Source: Deltaproteobacteria bacterium (GTDB lineage: Bacteria; Desulfobacterota; GWC2-55-46; DRQE01). Taken from it: DNA of 18,190 bases. Position 1 is the first letter of the stretch. Every line of letters starts with the position of its first letter. Where the stretch lies: NCBI GenBank assembly GCA_011371515.1, contig DRQE01000114.1, positions 1 through 18,190 on the forward strand, written 5' to 3'. The notes beneath the pieces were generated by a model. That model had not been told where the DNA came from, ran no database searches, and was given only the letters and a program-made list of their open reading frames with translations. Below, one piece after another: positions 1-6,783 of the stretch. Made by a program: the position numbers and the translations under genes.

Positions 1-1
1 A

Positions 2-241
2 AGGAAGGACCTGCTGTTCCTTGACAACAGCTTCGATATGAACACAGACCAGCAGGGTGTGATACAGCAGATACAGTTCTCTTACGAGTTCTACTTCGAT
101 AGCCTCACAAAGACTCAGCTCTACAGGGGACTTCTTCTGAACCACCGTACACTTCTCTACATAGTTACCATATTCAACGAAAAGTTCGGCATACCAAACA
201 TGCCGGAGACGAAGACACCACCAACAGCAACACCCCAGTAA
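2..241 (+). CDS. 3' end of an unrecognised protein gene (5' truncated by window edge)
   Basis: The frame is open from the left edge to a TAA at 239-241, giving 79 visible residues, so the first internal Met (at 38) is probably not the real start. The visible part is rich in aromatic and polar residues and ends in a Pro/Thr-rich tail (PETKTPPTATPQ), which looks like a disordered C-terminus. No catalytic motif, heme site or membrane segment is visible and I do not recognise the family. It is followed within 30 bases by a strong terminator hairpin, which supports it as the true end of a transcribed gene. It converges with the hemerythrin-like gene on the other strand. Function unknown. Confidence 0.6.
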   Translation, partial: RKDLLFLDNSFDMNTDQQGVIQQIQFSYEFYFDSLTKTQLYRGLLLNHRTLLYIVTIFNEKFGIPNMPETKTPPTATPQ

Positions 242-263
242 AGTGTGGAAAGGTAGAAAAACA

Positions 264-296
264 AAAGGGAGAGGCTTTTAAAACCTCTCCCTTTTT
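264..296. terminator. Bidirectional intrinsic terminator
   Basis: A perfect 8-bp GC-rich stem (GGGAGAGG at 267-274, CCTCTCCC at 284-291) encloses a 9-base loop. It is flanked by AAA on the left and TTTTT on the right, so both directions read stem plus U-tract. It sits between the converging gene ending at 241 and the minus-strand gene ending at 341 and can serve both. Confidence 0.85.
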
Positions 297-340
297 ATAT
301 TGTCCGAGTTACCTGTGGGGCTTAATGCTGGCAGCGGTCG

Positions 341-1174
341 TCAGTGTCCACAGCAGCTATCATCACCCTTTGAGGTGAGTGCCTTTATGGCGAGTATCTC
401 TGCGTCCATCTTTCTTCTGTCCTCAGAGAAGGGTGAAAGCCCCTTTGCCTTTCTGTCGCCGGGGTCAAGCGGGATGTGTGCCTTCTCGAGCTCTTTCATC
501 TGGTCGAGGAGCACCTTTCTGTCCTCGTCCTCAAGGTGGTCGTCTATGAGTGTGAAGAATTCCTCATCCTCTTTCTTTATGTGGTGTCTTAAGTTTGCTA
601 TAAGTGAGTTCACCGGCCCATCGAGTATTTCACCGTCCTGAAGGCCACAGCGGAAACCGTGGAGTATGGATATGAACTCACGGTGGTCTTCTTTCATTAT
701 TCCGATGAGTGCAGGACCCATGGGGATTCTGTCCTCTATCATACGAAACAGAGACTCTTCTTCTTTCTTTATGGAGTGCAGTATTATGTCGTTTTCAAGA
801 TGTGCCGTTGAGACCCAGAGCCCGTCTATGTCGCGCTTTCTTACCTGTTCCTCTATGAGCTCCAGTTTTTTGAGTACCTCCTGATGTTCTTCCGTGAGCA
901 TTACGAGGGGGTCGTCATCGGCTGTTCTCTTCTTCTCAGCCTGTTCTTCGCCCTCGAATGCCCTGTTGACCTCCACTACCCTGAACTCCTGTGCGTACCC
1001 CATTCTGCATATGTCCGCAGGGCTTCTGAAGGTATCTTCTGCCTCGGTCCTTCCGGAGAGCTCTTTGAACTCGTCCTCGTCGAGCAGAAGCTCACCCTTT
1101 CTGCAGAAGACTTGGCAGGAAGGATGAAGACACACATACTTTATTCTTAACATCTTTTCTGTTCCTACCTTCAC
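341..1174 (-). CDS. Hemerythrin-like (HHE) domain protein with Cys-rich N-terminal domain
   Basis: The protein has 277 residues. Residues about 88-215 look like a four-helix HHE/hemerythrin domain, with candidate di-iron ligands His97, His125, His133 with Glu137-139, His164, His197/198 and Glu202-205. In the family such sites bind O2, NO or simply iron. The first about 65 residues form a separate domain with Cys15, Cys20, Cys24 and Cys56, a possible zinc or iron site, and the protein ends in CCGH, another possible metal ligand group. No signal peptide is visible, so it is probably cytoplasmic. The start is GTG at 1174, chosen because AGGAG (1183-1187) lies 8 bases upstream; ATG at 1153 is the alternative. 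It has its own promoter, although it follows mogA by only 82 bases. A role in oxygen, NO or iron handling is inference. Confidence 0.8.
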   Translation of the reverse strand: MKVGTEKMLRIKYVCLHPSCQVFCRKGELLLDEDEFKELSGRTEAEDTFRSPADICRMGYAQEFRVVEVNRAFEGEEQAEKKRTADDDPLVMLTEEHQEVLKKLELIEEQVRKRDIDGLWVSTAHLENDIILHSIKKEEESLFRMIEDRIPMGPALIGIMKEDHREFISILHGFRCGLQDGEILDGPVNSLIANLRHHIKKEDEEFFTLIDDHLEDEDRKVLLDQMKELEKAHIPLDPGDRKAKGLSPFSEDRRKMDAEILAIKALTSKGDDSCCGH

Positions 1175-1219
1175 TTTATCATCTCCTTTTTGAGGGTATT
1201 TGTATTACCTACAGGAGAA

Positions 1220-1248
1220 ATTTTATCAGAATAAGATTTCAAGTTCAA
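1220..1248 (-). promoter_or_regulatory. Sigma70-type promoter for the hemerythrin-like gene
   Basis: Reading on the minus strand, TTGAAC (1243-1248), a 17-base spacer and TAAAAT (1220-1225) with an upstream TG (extended -10, TGATAAAAT). Transcription would start near 1213, giving a leader of about 39 bases that contains the AGGAG ribosome site. A TTGACA overlapping the mogA stop (1255-1260) has no good -10 at the right distance. Confidence 0.6.
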
Positions 1249-1256
1249 TCTGTTTG

Positions 1257-1799
1257 TCAATCCTCCCTGTGGGGCCTGTGGACAGAAACCTCGGCCCTGT
1301 TCACCTCCACACCCTTGACACCGAGCAGATCAAGGCAGTCTACCACGGCAGGAAATATGGCTGGCAGACAGTCCTCTATAGCAGCGGGCTTGCCGGGAAG
1401 ATTCACTATAAGGGTTTTGTTGTTGTATATGCCTGCTGTCTGGCGTGAGAGTATGGCTGTTGGAACCTTTTTGTAGGATATTGCCCTCATGAGCTCGCCA
1501 AAACCCGGCAGTATCTTCTGGCACACGCGAAGAGTGGCATCGGGGGTTACATCCCTTGGGGCTGGTCCTGTTCCGCCTGTGGTTATTATGAGCTGGCAGC
1601 CCTCATCGTCTGAAAGGCTGCGTAGGGTGTCTTCCAGAAGCTTCTCGTCATCGGGTAGTATCTTCTTTACAGCCTCCCAGCTGCTTTCAAGGAATCTTCT
1701 GAGAAGTTCTTCCACCTTCGGCCCACCGCGGTCTGTATATTCTCCGCGTGATGCCCTGTCAGATAGGGTCACGATACCCACCTTCAAAGTGTCGGCCAT
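1257..1799 (-). CDS. mogA: Molybdopterin adenylyltransferase MogA
   Basis: MogA uses ATP to adenylate molybdopterin, giving the MPT-AMP that MoeA needs for metal insertion; it acts in the cytoplasm. The protein has 180 residues, close to the usual MogA length. The MoCF_biosynth signature is present (TTGGTGPAPRDVTPDAT, residues 73-89), as are PGFGE (98-102), LSRQ and NLPGKP. Asp50 and Asp83 align with the catalytic Asp49 and Asp82 of E. coli MogA. The PGFGE and LSRQ segments favour MogA over the related MoaB. ATG at 1799 is 2 bases after the moeA stop, so it is translated in tandem with moeA. It is the last gene of the molybdenum operon; I see no convincing terminator behind it. Confidence 0.93.
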   Translation of the reverse strand: MADTLKVGIVTLSDRASRGEYTDRGGPKVEELLRRFLESSWEAVKKILPDDEKLLEDTLRSLSDDEGCQLIITTGGTGPAPRDVTPDATLRVCQKILPGFGELMRAISYKKVPTAILSRQTAGIYNNKTLIVNLPGKPAAIEDCLPAIFPAVVDCLDLLGVKGVEVNRAEVSVHRPHRED

Positions 1800-1801
1800 C
1801 T

Positions 1802-3049
1802 TTACACCTCGCTTACAGCAGGTCTTTCCTGAAAGCTCTGTATACAGAGGAGCTGGCAGACCGCACTGTCGCCGTCTTCTAATCTGTCGTATTCCTCTGG
1901 CACTATGAGAAGTGCATCTGCACCAACCACATTCATAAGTATGCCACTGCCCTGTCTGCCTGTAAGCCTTGCCACCGTGCCTTTAGGCGTGTTCTCTATT
2001 CTCACGCGCATGAAGTTTGTCCTTCCCTTTTTATCCTTCACCATGCCACCAACGGTAACCTTTATAGCCTTTCTGAACAGTCTCTTTGCTCCCAGCATTT
2101 TTCTTATGGCGGGCACAACGAAGACCTCAAAACATACAAGTGTTGAGACGGGGTTACCGGGTAGGGCAAAAATGGGTGTGCCCTCTTGGGATATGCCAAA
2201 TGCAAAGGGATGTCCGGGTCTTATGGCAACGCGCCAGAACTTCATGTCTATGCCAAGTTCCTTGATGGTCTCCTTTACAAAGTCGTGGTGTCCTACCGAA
2301 ACCCCGCCCGAGACCACCACGGCATCGCACTTGAGTGCCTGTAAGAGTTTGTCCCTGAGCTCATCCTTTCTGTCCCTTGCTATACCTATGAGTTCTGGCT
2401 CTGCACCCGTAAGAGCAAGCTGTGCCATGAGGGTGTAGCTGTTTGCATCGGGTATCTTCAGCGGGTCGAACTCTTCGTCCAGCCCTTCAAGCTCGTCTCC
2501 TGTTGAGAGTACCGCAACAACCGGCTTTCTTCCAACCCTTACGGTCTTCTTCTTTACCATGGCGAGTATGCCCACCTCTGCAGGCTTTATGTCCATACCC
2601 CTGTGAAGTACCGTCTCACCTTCCCGCAGGTTCTCGCCCTTTCTTCTTATGTCTGTCCCACGCGACGAAGGGGTGAATATCTTCACCACAGTGCCATCGG
2701 TATCTGTATCTTCAACCCTTACCACCGTGTCTGCTCCCTGTGGTACGGGGGCACCTGTCATTATACGGGCTGCCTCTCCAGTCTGGATGGTCTTCTGGGG
2801 CATGGAGCCTGCCATTATGTCTTCCACTATCCTGAGTACCGCAGGGTGTTCCTTCGATGCATCTTTTATGTCCTCACTCCTTACTGCATAGCCATCCATG
2901 GCAGAAACATCGTAGGGTGGATGGTCTCTGTTCGAATAGACATCCTCTGCAAGAACCCTTCCAGCAGAGTCGAATATGGATACCTCCTCGGTGCCACAGG
3001 GGTTTATGTGCTCCAGCACAGTCTTTATAGCCTCGGAGACGGTCTTCAT
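1802..3049 (-). CDS. moeA: Molybdopterin molybdenumtransferase MoeA
   Basis: MoeA takes MPT-AMP from MogA and inserts molybdate to give Mo-molybdopterin. The protein has 415 residues, the usual length. Domain order: MoeA N-terminal/linker region with SAMDGYAV (49-56); central MoCF_biosynth domain (about 175-315) with STGDEL (182-187), GGVSVGHHDF (248-257) and LPGNPVS (296-302); and a C-terminal beta-barrel domain (about 335-405). Asp52 and Glu186 correspond to conserved catalytic-region acids of the family. The ATG (3047-3049) overlaps the mobA stop by the four bases ATGA, a classic translational coupling. No fusion to a periplasmic-binding-like domain, as found in some MoeA proteins, is present. 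Confidence 0.95.
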   Translation of the reverse strand: MKTVSEAIKTVLEHINPCGTEEVSIFDSAGRVLAEDVYSNRDHPPYDVSAMDGYAVRSEDIKDASKEHPAVLRIVEDIMAGSMPQKTIQTGEAARIMTGAPVPQGADTVVRVEDTDTDGTVVKIFTPSSRGTDIRRKGENLREGETVLHRGMDIKPAEVGILAMVKKKTVRVGRKPVVAVLSTGDELEGLDEEFDPLKIPDANSYTLMAQLALTGAEPELIGIARDRKDELRDKLLQALKCDAVVVSGGVSVGHHDFVKETIKELGIDMKFWRVAIRPGHPFAFGISQEGTPIFALPGNPVSTLVCFEVFVVPAIRKMLGAKRLFRKAIKVTVGGMVKDKKGRTNFMRVRIENTPKGTVARLTGRQGSGILMNVVGADALLIVPEEYDRLEDGDSAVCQLLCIQSFQERPAVSEV

Positions 3050-3690
3050 CTGGTGCCCTCCCTTAATATTTTTTCAACAACCGCCACATCCTGTGCGGTA
3101 TCTATGTCGATGAATGTGACGAGTTCGGGGTCAGCTGCCGAAAGTTCTTTTTCTTCTACATAACAGGTTTTTATATCGCCTGAGTTGAGAAAGTCCTTTA
3201 GGTTTCTTCCGCCGTTTCTGATGTATTGCTCTACCCGTTCAAGGAGTGCCTCTTTGTTGTAGAATGCGCACAGTGGCTGGGCTTTGCCTCTCACCACAGG
3301 CACCACACAGTGGTTATTATCTCTTCTTTCTGCAAGATACACTATAAGCTCTCTTCTTACAAGCGGCATGTCACAGGCTATGACAAAGAGCCACGGGCTG
3401 GTCGTGGTCTTCATGGCAGTGTATATACCAGCAAGTGGGCCCTTTATGTCCACAGAGTCTGCTATAAAGGGGAGTGCCACAAGGTCTTCAAGAGGGTGGG
3501 GCTTTCTTTTTACCCCTATAAAGATGGTATCGAACAGGGGGCTGAGTACTTCGAGCACTCTTTCTGTAAAGGTCTGTTCCATGAGCGGGGCGGTGGACTT
3601 GTCCCTGCCGAACCTTTTCGATTCTCCGCCTGCAAGTACCACGGCGGCTGCATCTTTTATTGTTCCTCTTTTCACCGAAGTCTTTTTCAT
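3046..3690 (-). CDS. mobA: Molybdenum cofactor guanylyltransferase MobA
   Basis: MobA transfers GMP from GTP to Mo-molybdopterin, giving the MGD cofactor of the DMSO-reductase family (nitrate reductases, formate dehydrogenases and others). The protein has 214 residues with a nucleotidyltransferase (GT-A) fold. The N-terminal signature LAGGESKRFGRDKS (19-32) is intact, including Arg26 and Lys31, and ACDMP (106-110) supplies the metal-binding aspartate Asp108. A basic start (MKKTSVKRG) precedes the domain. The gene starts 10 bases after the mobB stop, with AAGGAC as a modest ribosome site, and its stop overlaps moeA by four bases. Its presence implies that this organism makes bis-MGD enzymes, none of which lie in the window. 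Confidence 0.93.
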   Translation of the reverse strand: MKKTSVKRGTIKDAAAVVLAGGESKRFGRDKSTAPLMEQTFTERVLEVLSPLFDTIFIGVKRKPHPLEDLVALPFIADSVDIKGPLAGIYTAMKTTTSPWLFVIACDMPLVRRELIVYLAERRDNNHCVVPVVRGKAQPLCAFYNKEALLERVEQYIRNGGRNLKDFLNSGDIKTCYVEEKELSAADPELVTFIDIDTAQDVAVVEKILREGTR

Positions 3691-3700
3691 GATTGCACGT

Positions 3701-4210
3701 TCATGTCCTTATGGAGAGGTGTTTGAGAAGAAAAGTGGTTATCTCCTCTGCACTGTTCAGATTGAGCACGGGCACCTTCTGGGCTTCAAGTTTCAAGTCT
3801 GTTGCTATGGCTATCAGGCCATCTTCAGGGCTCAAAGTGGGGGTCTCTGTTATGCCGCTTCTAAGGATTTCTATCTTATCCACCCTTGCGTGCTTGAAAC
3901 CCTCCACTATGACCAGTTCCATATCAGCCATGAAGGATGAGACAATATCCAGTGGTTCTGCCTGCCTGTCCACATCCATGACGAGCTGTAAAGAGCTTGG
4001 GCCTGCAAATACAGTCTTCCGTGCGCCTGCCTTTTTATGTCGCCAGCTGTCTTTACCGGGCATGTCCATCGGGTGGGGGTGGCAGCTGTGCTTTATGGTG
4101 CCCACCTTGATGCCCTGCTGGCTCAAATGTGCTACAAGTTTTTCCACAAGTGTGGTCTCCCCCGAGCCACTCTTTCCAACTATAGCCACTATGGGTGGGG
4201 TTCTACCCAT
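3701..4210 (-). CDS. mobB: MobB-type GTP-binding molybdopterin-guanine dinucleotide protein with altered Walker A
   Basis: MobB is a P-loop GTPase that assists MobA in MGD formation; it is not essential in E. coli. From ATG 4210 the protein has 169 residues. Family motifs are present: TIKHSCHPHPMDMPGKDS, the KAGA segment and VIVEGFKH. The Walker A reads GKSGSGETT (12-20), with Glu18 (codon GAG at 4157-4159) in place of the nucleotide-binding lysine; the preceding Lys13 remains. I chose ATG 4210 over GTG 4243 because AGGGAG lies just upstream and the family normally starts close to the P-loop. The gene overlaps the end of moaE by 22 bases. Either a natural variant with weakened GTP use, or a one-base error or mutation (AAG to GAG). 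Confidence 0.88.
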   Translation of the reverse strand: MGRTPPIVAIVGKSGSGETTLVEKLVAHLSQQGIKVGTIKHSCHPHPMDMPGKDSWRHKKAGARKTVFAGPSSLQLVMDVDRQAEPLDIVSSFMADMELVIVEGFKHARVDKIEILRSGITETPTLSPEDGLIAIATDLKLEAQKVPVLNLNSAEEITTFLLKHLSIRT

Positions 4211-4614
4211 GATTCTCCCTCTGGGGTAATCTCTTTTTTCCACAGGGGCACCGTCTTCTTAAGCGTGTCTATACACCAGCTGCAGGCACTGAACGCCTCT
4301 TTTCGGTGCTCAGATGCCACCACTATAAGCACTATGTTCTCTCCAGCCGGTATGCGTGCCACCCTGTGGACAATCCTTACATCTATTATGTCGAACCTTT
4401 CAAGGGTATCTTCTCGGAGTTTTCTTAGTGCCTTGAGTGCCATCTGCTCGTACTGTTCGAACTCGAGCGCCTCTATGGTGTGTCCCTTGGAGAAGTCTCT
4501 TGCCACACCAAGGAATGTTACAACGGCACCTATCCTCTTCGATGTTCTCTTTATTGCCTCAACCTCTTCCTCTACAGAGAAGTTCTCTTCCTGTATCCTT
4601 ACGGGCTCCTTCAA
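4189..4614 (-). CDS. moaE: Molybdopterin synthase catalytic subunit MoaE
   Basis: MoaE binds cyclic pyranopterin monophosphate and, with thiocarboxylated MoaD, builds the dithiolene of molybdopterin. The protein has 141 residues. Conserved features are GAVVTFLGVARD (29-40) with Arg39, SEHRKEAF (101-108) with His103 and Arg104, and the lysine-rich active-site stretch LKKTVPLWKKE (118-128), where Lys119/120 and Lys126/127 match the catalytic Lys119 and Lys126 of the E. coli enzyme. The start is TTG at 4614: no suitable ATG exists, and a perfect AGGAGG (4621-4626) sits 6 bases upstream. The gene begins 2 bases after the moaD stop, giving paired expression of the two subunits. Confidence 0.94.
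   Translation of the reverse strand: MKEPVRIQEENFSVEEEVEAIKRTSKRIGAVVTFLGVARDFSKGHTIEALEFEQYEQMALKALRKLREDTLERFDIIDVRIVHRVARIPAGENIVLIVVASEHRKEAFSACSWCIDTLKKTVPLWKKEITPEGESWVEPHP
4211..4220 (-). promoter_or_regulatory. Ribosome binding site that decides the mobB start
   Basis: On the minus strand AGGGAG (4215-4220) lies 4 bases before ATG 4210, inside the end of moaE. The alternative GTG at 4243 has no purine-rich site before it. Confidence 0.5.
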
Positions 4615-4626
4615 GGTTAACCTCCT
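4615..4626 (-). promoter_or_regulatory. Strong ribosome binding site for the TTG start of moaE
   Basis: AGGAGG (4621-4626, minus strand) sits 6 bases before TTG 4614, inside the last codons of moaD. This is ideal Shine-Dalgarno spacing and supports the rare TTG start. Confidence 0.8.
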
Positions 4627-4853
4627 GAAAATGGTGGCATTATGGCGACTGTATCGCCGTCATTGACTGTGGTCTCCTTTGAGGCATGTTCCTCGTTCAC
4701 GGCAAACAGAAACTCACCCTCTGGTAGTGAAGGTAGCCTCTTTCTGAGCTCTTCGAGGAGTGCCTCAAGGCTAACAGGGGTTTTTACATCCAGCTCAATC
4801 TCCTTTGTGCCGGTCTTCGTTGCAAGTATGCCGAAAAGAAGCACCCGTATCAT
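4617..4853 (-). CDS. moaD: Molybdopterin synthase sulfur-carrier subunit MoaD
   Basis: MoaD is a ubiquitin-like sulfur carrier; its C-terminal glycine is turned into a thiocarboxylate that donates sulfur to MoaE-bound precursor. The protein has 78 residues, within the usual range, and ends in Gly-Gly (77-78) after PPFS, the expected activation tail. The beta-grasp pattern and the DGDTVAIMPP segment near the end match the family. The ATG (4851-4853) overlaps the moaC stop by ATGA, so translation is coupled. The activating enzyme MoeB is not encoded in the window and must act from elsewhere. Confidence 0.93.
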   Translation of the reverse strand: MIRVLLFGILATKTGTKEIELDVKTPVSLEALLEELRKRLPSLPEGEFLFAVNEEHASKETTVNDGDTVAIMPPFSGG

Positions 4854-5338
4854 CTTTCTTCTCTCCTCCAGTGTCCGCTTCTACCACCCTTTTTCTCAAC
4901 AAGTCTTATGTCCGTTATGGTCATACCTCTGTCTGCGGACTTGCACATATCGTAGATGGTAAGAAGTGCCGTTGCAACCCCTGTGAGGGCTTCCATCTCC
5001 ACGCCCGTCTTTCCCACACATCTGGTGGTAACGATTACATCTATGTAGGCATTGTCTCCGACGATGCCATCCTCGAAGTCCACATCAACAGATGTAAGCC
5101 CTATGGGATGACACATGGGTATTATGTCAGGGGTTCTCTTTGCACCCATAACTGCCGCCACATCCGTTACTGCCAGCACATTGCCTTTCTTTATGATGCC
5201 TTCTTTTATCTTCTCAAGGGTTTCGGTGTTCATCAGTATTCTACCCCTTGCGGTGGCAACACGCTCTGTTTCTGCCTTTTCGGATACATCCACCATCCTT
5301 GCCCTGCCTTTGTCTGTAAAATGGGTAAACTCACTCAC
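4850..5338 (-). CDS. moaC: Cyclic pyranopterin monophosphate synthase MoaC
   Basis: MoaC converts the product of MoaA (3',8-cyclo-GTP) to cyclic pyranopterin monophosphate, the first stable intermediate of the cofactor. The protein has 162 residues, the full family length. Diagnostic motifs are MVDVSEK (15-21), PMCHPIG (74-80), GKTGVEMEAL (109-118) and YDMCKS (129-134), with Asp130 and Lys133 matching catalytic Asp128 and Lys131 of E. coli MoaC. The start is GTG at 5338, with AAGGAG 8 bases upstream. It follows modC by 14 bases, linking transport to biosynthesis in one transcript. Confidence 0.95.
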   Translation of the reverse strand: MSEFTHFTDKGRARMVDVSEKAETERVATARGRILMNTETLEKIKEGIIKKGNVLAVTDVAAVMGAKRTPDIIPMCHPIGLTSVDVDFEDGIVGDNAYIDVIVTTRCVGKTGVEMEALTGVATALLTIYDMCKSADRGMTITDIRLVEKKGGRSGHWRREER

Positions 5339-5352
5339 AGCAGATTCTCCTT

Positions 5353-6030
5353 TCAGTAAGAAACGAGCGGCATAAAGACTATGTTGTCTTTCTTCTTTCG
5401 TTCACTCAATACACCCTCGTCGAGTTCGAAGACCCTGTCGCCAAGGTAGTGTATCTCTGCATAGTCGTGGGACACCATTATTGCTGGTATTTCCCATAGT
5501 TTCTGTATGTCTTTGAGAAATTTTCTCAACTTTGGTCTCAACAGTTTGTCCACTGCACTGAGTGGTTCGTCGAGAAGCAGTATGTCCGGTTTTTTGACCA
5601 GAGCCCTTGCAAGGGCGACCCTTTGAGCCTCTCCACCAGAGAGTTTGTCCGTGCGGGCGGAAAGAAGGTGGGTTAGCTCGAGTTCTGTTGCAAGAAACTC
5701 TATGTGGTGTGAGAGTCTATCTCTATCGCGTCTTTTGATGGGAAAGAGTATGTTCTCTTCCACCGTAAGCCATGGGAAGAGGGCGGGTTTCTGGAAGACG
5801 AAGCCGGTGTTTCTATCTTCAGGGCTTAAGAAGGTGGTTTCATCCTGCAAACATCTTCCGTTGAGCACCACCACACCTTGGTCTGCCCTTACAAGGCCGG
5901 CTATCATCTTAAGCAGCGTGGTCTTTCCAGCCCCATTGGGCCCTGTAATCATTATGAACTCTCCGGTTGCCTCAAACTCTACCTTAAGGGTGAACCTTTC
6001 AAGCCTCTTTGTAAGTCTTACTTGGAGCAT
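5353..6030 (-). CDS. modC: Molybdate ABC transporter ATP-binding protein ModC (short form, no TOBE domain)
   Basis: This is the ATPase of the molybdate importer. From ATG 6030 the protein has 225 residues. It has Walker A GPNGAGKT (30-37, Lys36), Q-loop Gln80, signature LSGGE (130-134), Walker B LLLDEP with Asp154/Glu155, and switch His188. Typical ModC has about 350 residues with a C-terminal TOBE/Mop molybdate-sensing domain; here the chain stops soon after the ATPase domain, and a free Mop protein is encoded earlier in the operon. ATG 6030 is preferred over the in-frame upstream codon at 6117 because AAGGAG lies 8 bases before it and the extra 29 residues would run into modB. It starts 19 bases after the modB stop. 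A tungstate role cannot be excluded. Confidence 0.88.
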   Translation of the reverse strand: MLQVRLTKRLERFTLKVEFEATGEFIMITGPNGAGKTTLLKMIAGLVRADQGVVVLNGRCLQDETTFLSPEDRNTGFVFQKPALFPWLTVEENILFPIKRRDRDRLSHHIEFLATELELTHLLSARTDKLSGGEAQRVALARALVKKPDILLLDEPLSAVDKLLRPKLRKFLKDIQKLWEIPAIMVSHDYAEIHYLGDRVFELDEGVLSERKKKDNIVFMPLVSY

Positions 6031-6044
6031 ATCTGCCACTCCTT
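6031..6044 (-). promoter_or_regulatory. Ribosome binding site that decides the modC start
   Basis: AAGGAG (6039-6044, minus strand) lies 8 bases before ATG 6030, in the short gap after the modB stop. It argues against a start at 6117 inside modB. Confidence 0.7.
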
Positions 6045-6049
6045 GGTGT

Positions 6050-6721
6050 TTATGCCAGTATCCTCTCCCTCCGGTTAATATAATACACAGAGGCAAGCAC
6101 TGTAAAGGATATTGCAAGAAGGATGAGTGACATTACCAGTGCCTCTGTGTAGTTGAGTGTCTCAACACTTTCGTATATGGAGATACTTGCCACCTTTGTT
6201 ACCCCCGGTATGTTTCCGCCTACCATGAGGACGACGCCAAACTCTCCGAGTGTATGGGCAAAGGAGAGCACAGAGCCCGTTATTATAGCCCGTTTCGAGG
6301 CAGGCAGTATCACCCTGAAGAAGACCCCCACAGGGGAGCACCCGAGGGTTCTGCCCGCATCTATAAGGGTTCCATCTACCTGTTCGAAGCCGTTCTGTAT
6401 GGGTTGTACCGCAAAGGGAAGGCTGTAGAGGATGCTCGCCACAACGAGCCCTTCGAAGGAGAATGCCAGAGGATGACCAAATATGTCGTTATAGAGTCTT
6501 CCAACTGGCGAATGGTTGCCCATGGCAACGAGCAGAAAGAAGCCCAGCACCGTGGGAGGCAACACTATTGGAAGGCTCACCACCGCTTCAACGAGTGTCT
6601 TGCCCCTGAACCTTTTGTAGGCAAGAAAATAGGCAAGCGGTATGCCCACCACAAGCAGACACAGGGTGGTTACCACTGCGAGCTTGAAGGATATGTAAAG
6701 AGGCATCAGGTCAAGAACCAT
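6050..6721 (-). CDS. modB: Molybdate ABC transporter permease ModB
   Basis: This is the inner-membrane channel of the molybdate importer. The protein has 223 residues with about five hydrophobic segments (roughly 8-33, 45-67, 88-108, 145-168, 195-215). The cytoplasmic EAA-type loop that contacts the ATPase is at 121-140 (DAGRTLGCSP, then FFRVILP). The HTLGEFGVVLMVGGNIPG stretch (157-174) is characteristic of ModB. ATG 6721 is used; there is no ribosome site before it, and a good extended -10 box ends 7 bases upstream, so the gene may have its own leaderless promoter. It is 62 bases downstream of the modA stop and 19 bases upstream of modC. Confidence 0.93.
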   Translation of the reverse strand: MVLDLMPLYISFKLAVVTTLCLLVVGIPLAYFLAYKRFRGKTLVEAVVSLPIVLPPTVLGFFLLVAMGNHSPVGRLYNDIFGHPLAFSFEGLVVASILYSLPFAVQPIQNGFEQVDGTLIDAGRTLGCSPVGVFFRVILPASKRAIITGSVLSFAHTLGEFGVVLMVGGNIPGVTKVASISIYESVETLNYTEALVMSLILLAISFTVLASVYYINRRERILA

Positions 6722-6727
6722 GATAGT

Positions 6728-6736
6728 ATTATACCA
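6728..6736 (-). promoter_or_regulatory. Extended -10 promoter element before modB
   Basis: On the minus strand TGG is followed by a perfect TATAAT (6728-6733), i.e. the TGnTATAAT extended -10 form. At the 17-base position the -35 is poor (ATGCTT). The expected transcription start falls at about 6721, the first base of the modB ATG. It would drive modBC-moaCDE-mobBA-moeA-mogA separately from moaA. Confidence 0.5.
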
Positions 6737-6783
6737 CTTTCAGATGTATCAAGCATTAATATCATATTCTCAAGATTTTTTCA

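Noticed and set aside
3226..3726. Long plus-strand reading frames opposite mobA, mobB and moeA
   Set aside because: They lie antisense to clearly conserved genes, lack ribosome sites and show no family features; codon-bias shadows.
6031..6117. Upstream extension of modC into modB
   Set aside because: A good ribosome site before ATG 6030 and family length both favour the shorter form.
6722..6783. ModE-type operator between modA and modB
   Set aside because: The AT-rich stretch has only short imperfect symmetry (GTATAATAC) that overlaps the -10 box; no match to the E. coli ModE site.
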